Origin: Pseudomonadota bacterium
GTDB lineage: Bacteria > Pseudomonadota > Alphaproteobacteria > Rhizobiales > Beijerinckiaceae
Length of the DNA stretch: 17,445 bases
Assembly (NCBI GenBank): GCA_023423995.1
Contig: JAFAEL010000042.1
Span: forward strand, 1 to 17,445
Direction of reading: 5' to 3'
Made by a program: the position numbers and the translations under genes. This document shows, piece after piece, positions 16,941 through 17,445 of the stretch. Every line of letters starts with the position of its first letter. Positions within the stretch are counted from its first letter, which is position 1. The notes beneath the pieces were generated by a model, which saw only the letters and a list, made by a program, of their open reading frames with translations, did not search any database and had not been told where the DNA came from.

Positions 16941-17408
16941 ATGGCCGATCCGGAGAACACGCTCGTCCTCGAGACGACGAAGGGCAGGGTGGTGATCGAG
17001 CTCCGGCCCGATCTCGCCCCGCTGCATGTCGAGCGGATCAAGACGCTCGCCCGCGAGAAGTTCTACGACGGGGTGCCCTTCCACCGCGTCATCGAGGGCT
17101 TCATGGCGCAGTCCGGCGATCCGACCGGCACCGGGACGGGAGGCTCGAAGCACCCCGACCTGAAGGCCGAGTTCAACGCCGAGCCGCACGTCCGGGGCGT
17201 CTGCTCGATGGCGCGCACGAGCAATCCGAACTCGGCGAACTCGCAGTTCTTCATCTGCTTCGACGACGCCCGCTTCCTCGACAAGCAATACACGGTGTGG
17301 GGGAAGGTCGTCGAAGGCATGGAGAACATCGACAAGGTGAAGCGGGGCGAGCCTGTTCGCGATCCCGACCGGATCACCTCGATGCGGGTTCAGGCCGACG
17401 CGGCCTGA
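16941..17408 (+). CDS. ppiB: Cytosolic peptidyl-prolyl cis-trans isomerase (cyclophilin type)
   Basis: The 155-residue protein is a bare cyclophilin without signal peptide: ENTLVLETTKGRVVIELRPDLAP, then FYDGVPFHRVIEGFMAQSGD at 41-60 (catalytic Arg49), GTGTGGSKHPDLKAEF, SMARTSNPNSANSQFFICF and YTVWGKVVEGMENIDKVKRG. It is clearly a paralogue of the exported copy just upstream, sharing most motif residues, so the pair arose by tandem duplication with gain or loss of the signal. It keeps Trp in YTVWG, where the exported copy has Ile; a Trp in the active-site region is linked to cyclosporin binding, though I have not aligned it. AAGGAG (16926-16931) precedes the ATG and the gap to the previous stop is 16 bases, so the two are probably co-transcribed. 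Confidence 0.95.
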   Translation: MADPENTLVLETTKGRVVIELRPDLAPLHVERIKTLAREKFYDGVPFHRVIEGFMAQSGDPTGTGTGGSKHPDLKAEFNAEPHVRGVCSMARTSNPNSANSQFFICFDDARFLDKQYTVWGKVVEGMENIDKVKRGEPVRDPDRITSMRVQADAA

Positions 17409-17433
17409 TCTGGCCAGGGAACTCGGGAGAATC

Positions 17434-17445
17434 GTGCGCCGCCCG
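17434..17445 (+). CDS. Possible start of the next gene (four codons only)
   Basis: GGGAGA at 17425-17430 precedes a GTG at 17434 that opens a frame (V/M-R-R-P) to the window edge, 26 bases after the ppiB stop. Spacing fits continued operon structure, but four codons cannot identify a product. Confidence 0.25.

Overview
The window looks like chromosomal DNA from a high-G+C (about two-thirds by eye) alphaproteobacterium, most likely of the Hyphomicrobiales (Methylobacterium, Microvirga or Bradyrhizobium-like). Four things point that way: a GAAC-N7-GAAC LexA box ahead of ssb, a D-tartrate dehydratase that matches the Bradyrhizobium TarD family in length and catalytic residue positions, a secreted SleB-type wall hydrolase, and the gyrA-coaD-cyclophilin gene order. 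This is an inference from gene content and not a phylogenetic placement. Sixteen protein genes are well supported and cover almost all of the window. I see no rRNA, tRNA, CRISPR array, insertion sequence or phage gene.

Left part (1-7466): a partial cell-wall hydrolase gene runs off the left edge. Next comes a molybdenum cofactor (Moco) block: mobA on the plus strand, convergent with a four-gene minus-strand operon. In transcription order the operon is a degenerate MoeA-like gene, a MoeA fused to a periplasmic-binding-protein-like domain, mobB, and a canonical moeA. The operon genes overlap, abut, or lie 11 bases apart. Divergent from the operon is tusA, a sulfur carrier family linked to Moco synthesis in E. 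coli. The 66-base tusA/operon gap holds a nested inverted repeat that ends right at the operon's first start codon. A 3-methyladenine DNA glycosylase gene overlaps the tusA end.

Middle part (7467-11094): this holds a D-tartrate dehydratase of the enolase superfamily, a UDP-glucuronate decarboxylase (UDP-xylose synthase), a cysteine-rich predicted secreted protein whose start is hard to place, and a possible 26-residue membrane peptide.

Right part (11095-17445): a housekeeping run on the plus strand, ssb (SOS-controlled), an M20 zinc peptidase, gyrA, coaD, and two tandem cyclophilins (one exported, one cytosolic). A possible next gene starts in the last 12 bases.

The most interesting unit is the Moco operon. 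It has three MoeA-family proteins, one of which has lost the catalytic signatures, one fusion with a ligand-binding domain, a divergent sulfurtransferase, and a dyad that could control the operon. The gyrase also carries glycine at the position of the main quinolone-contact serine.
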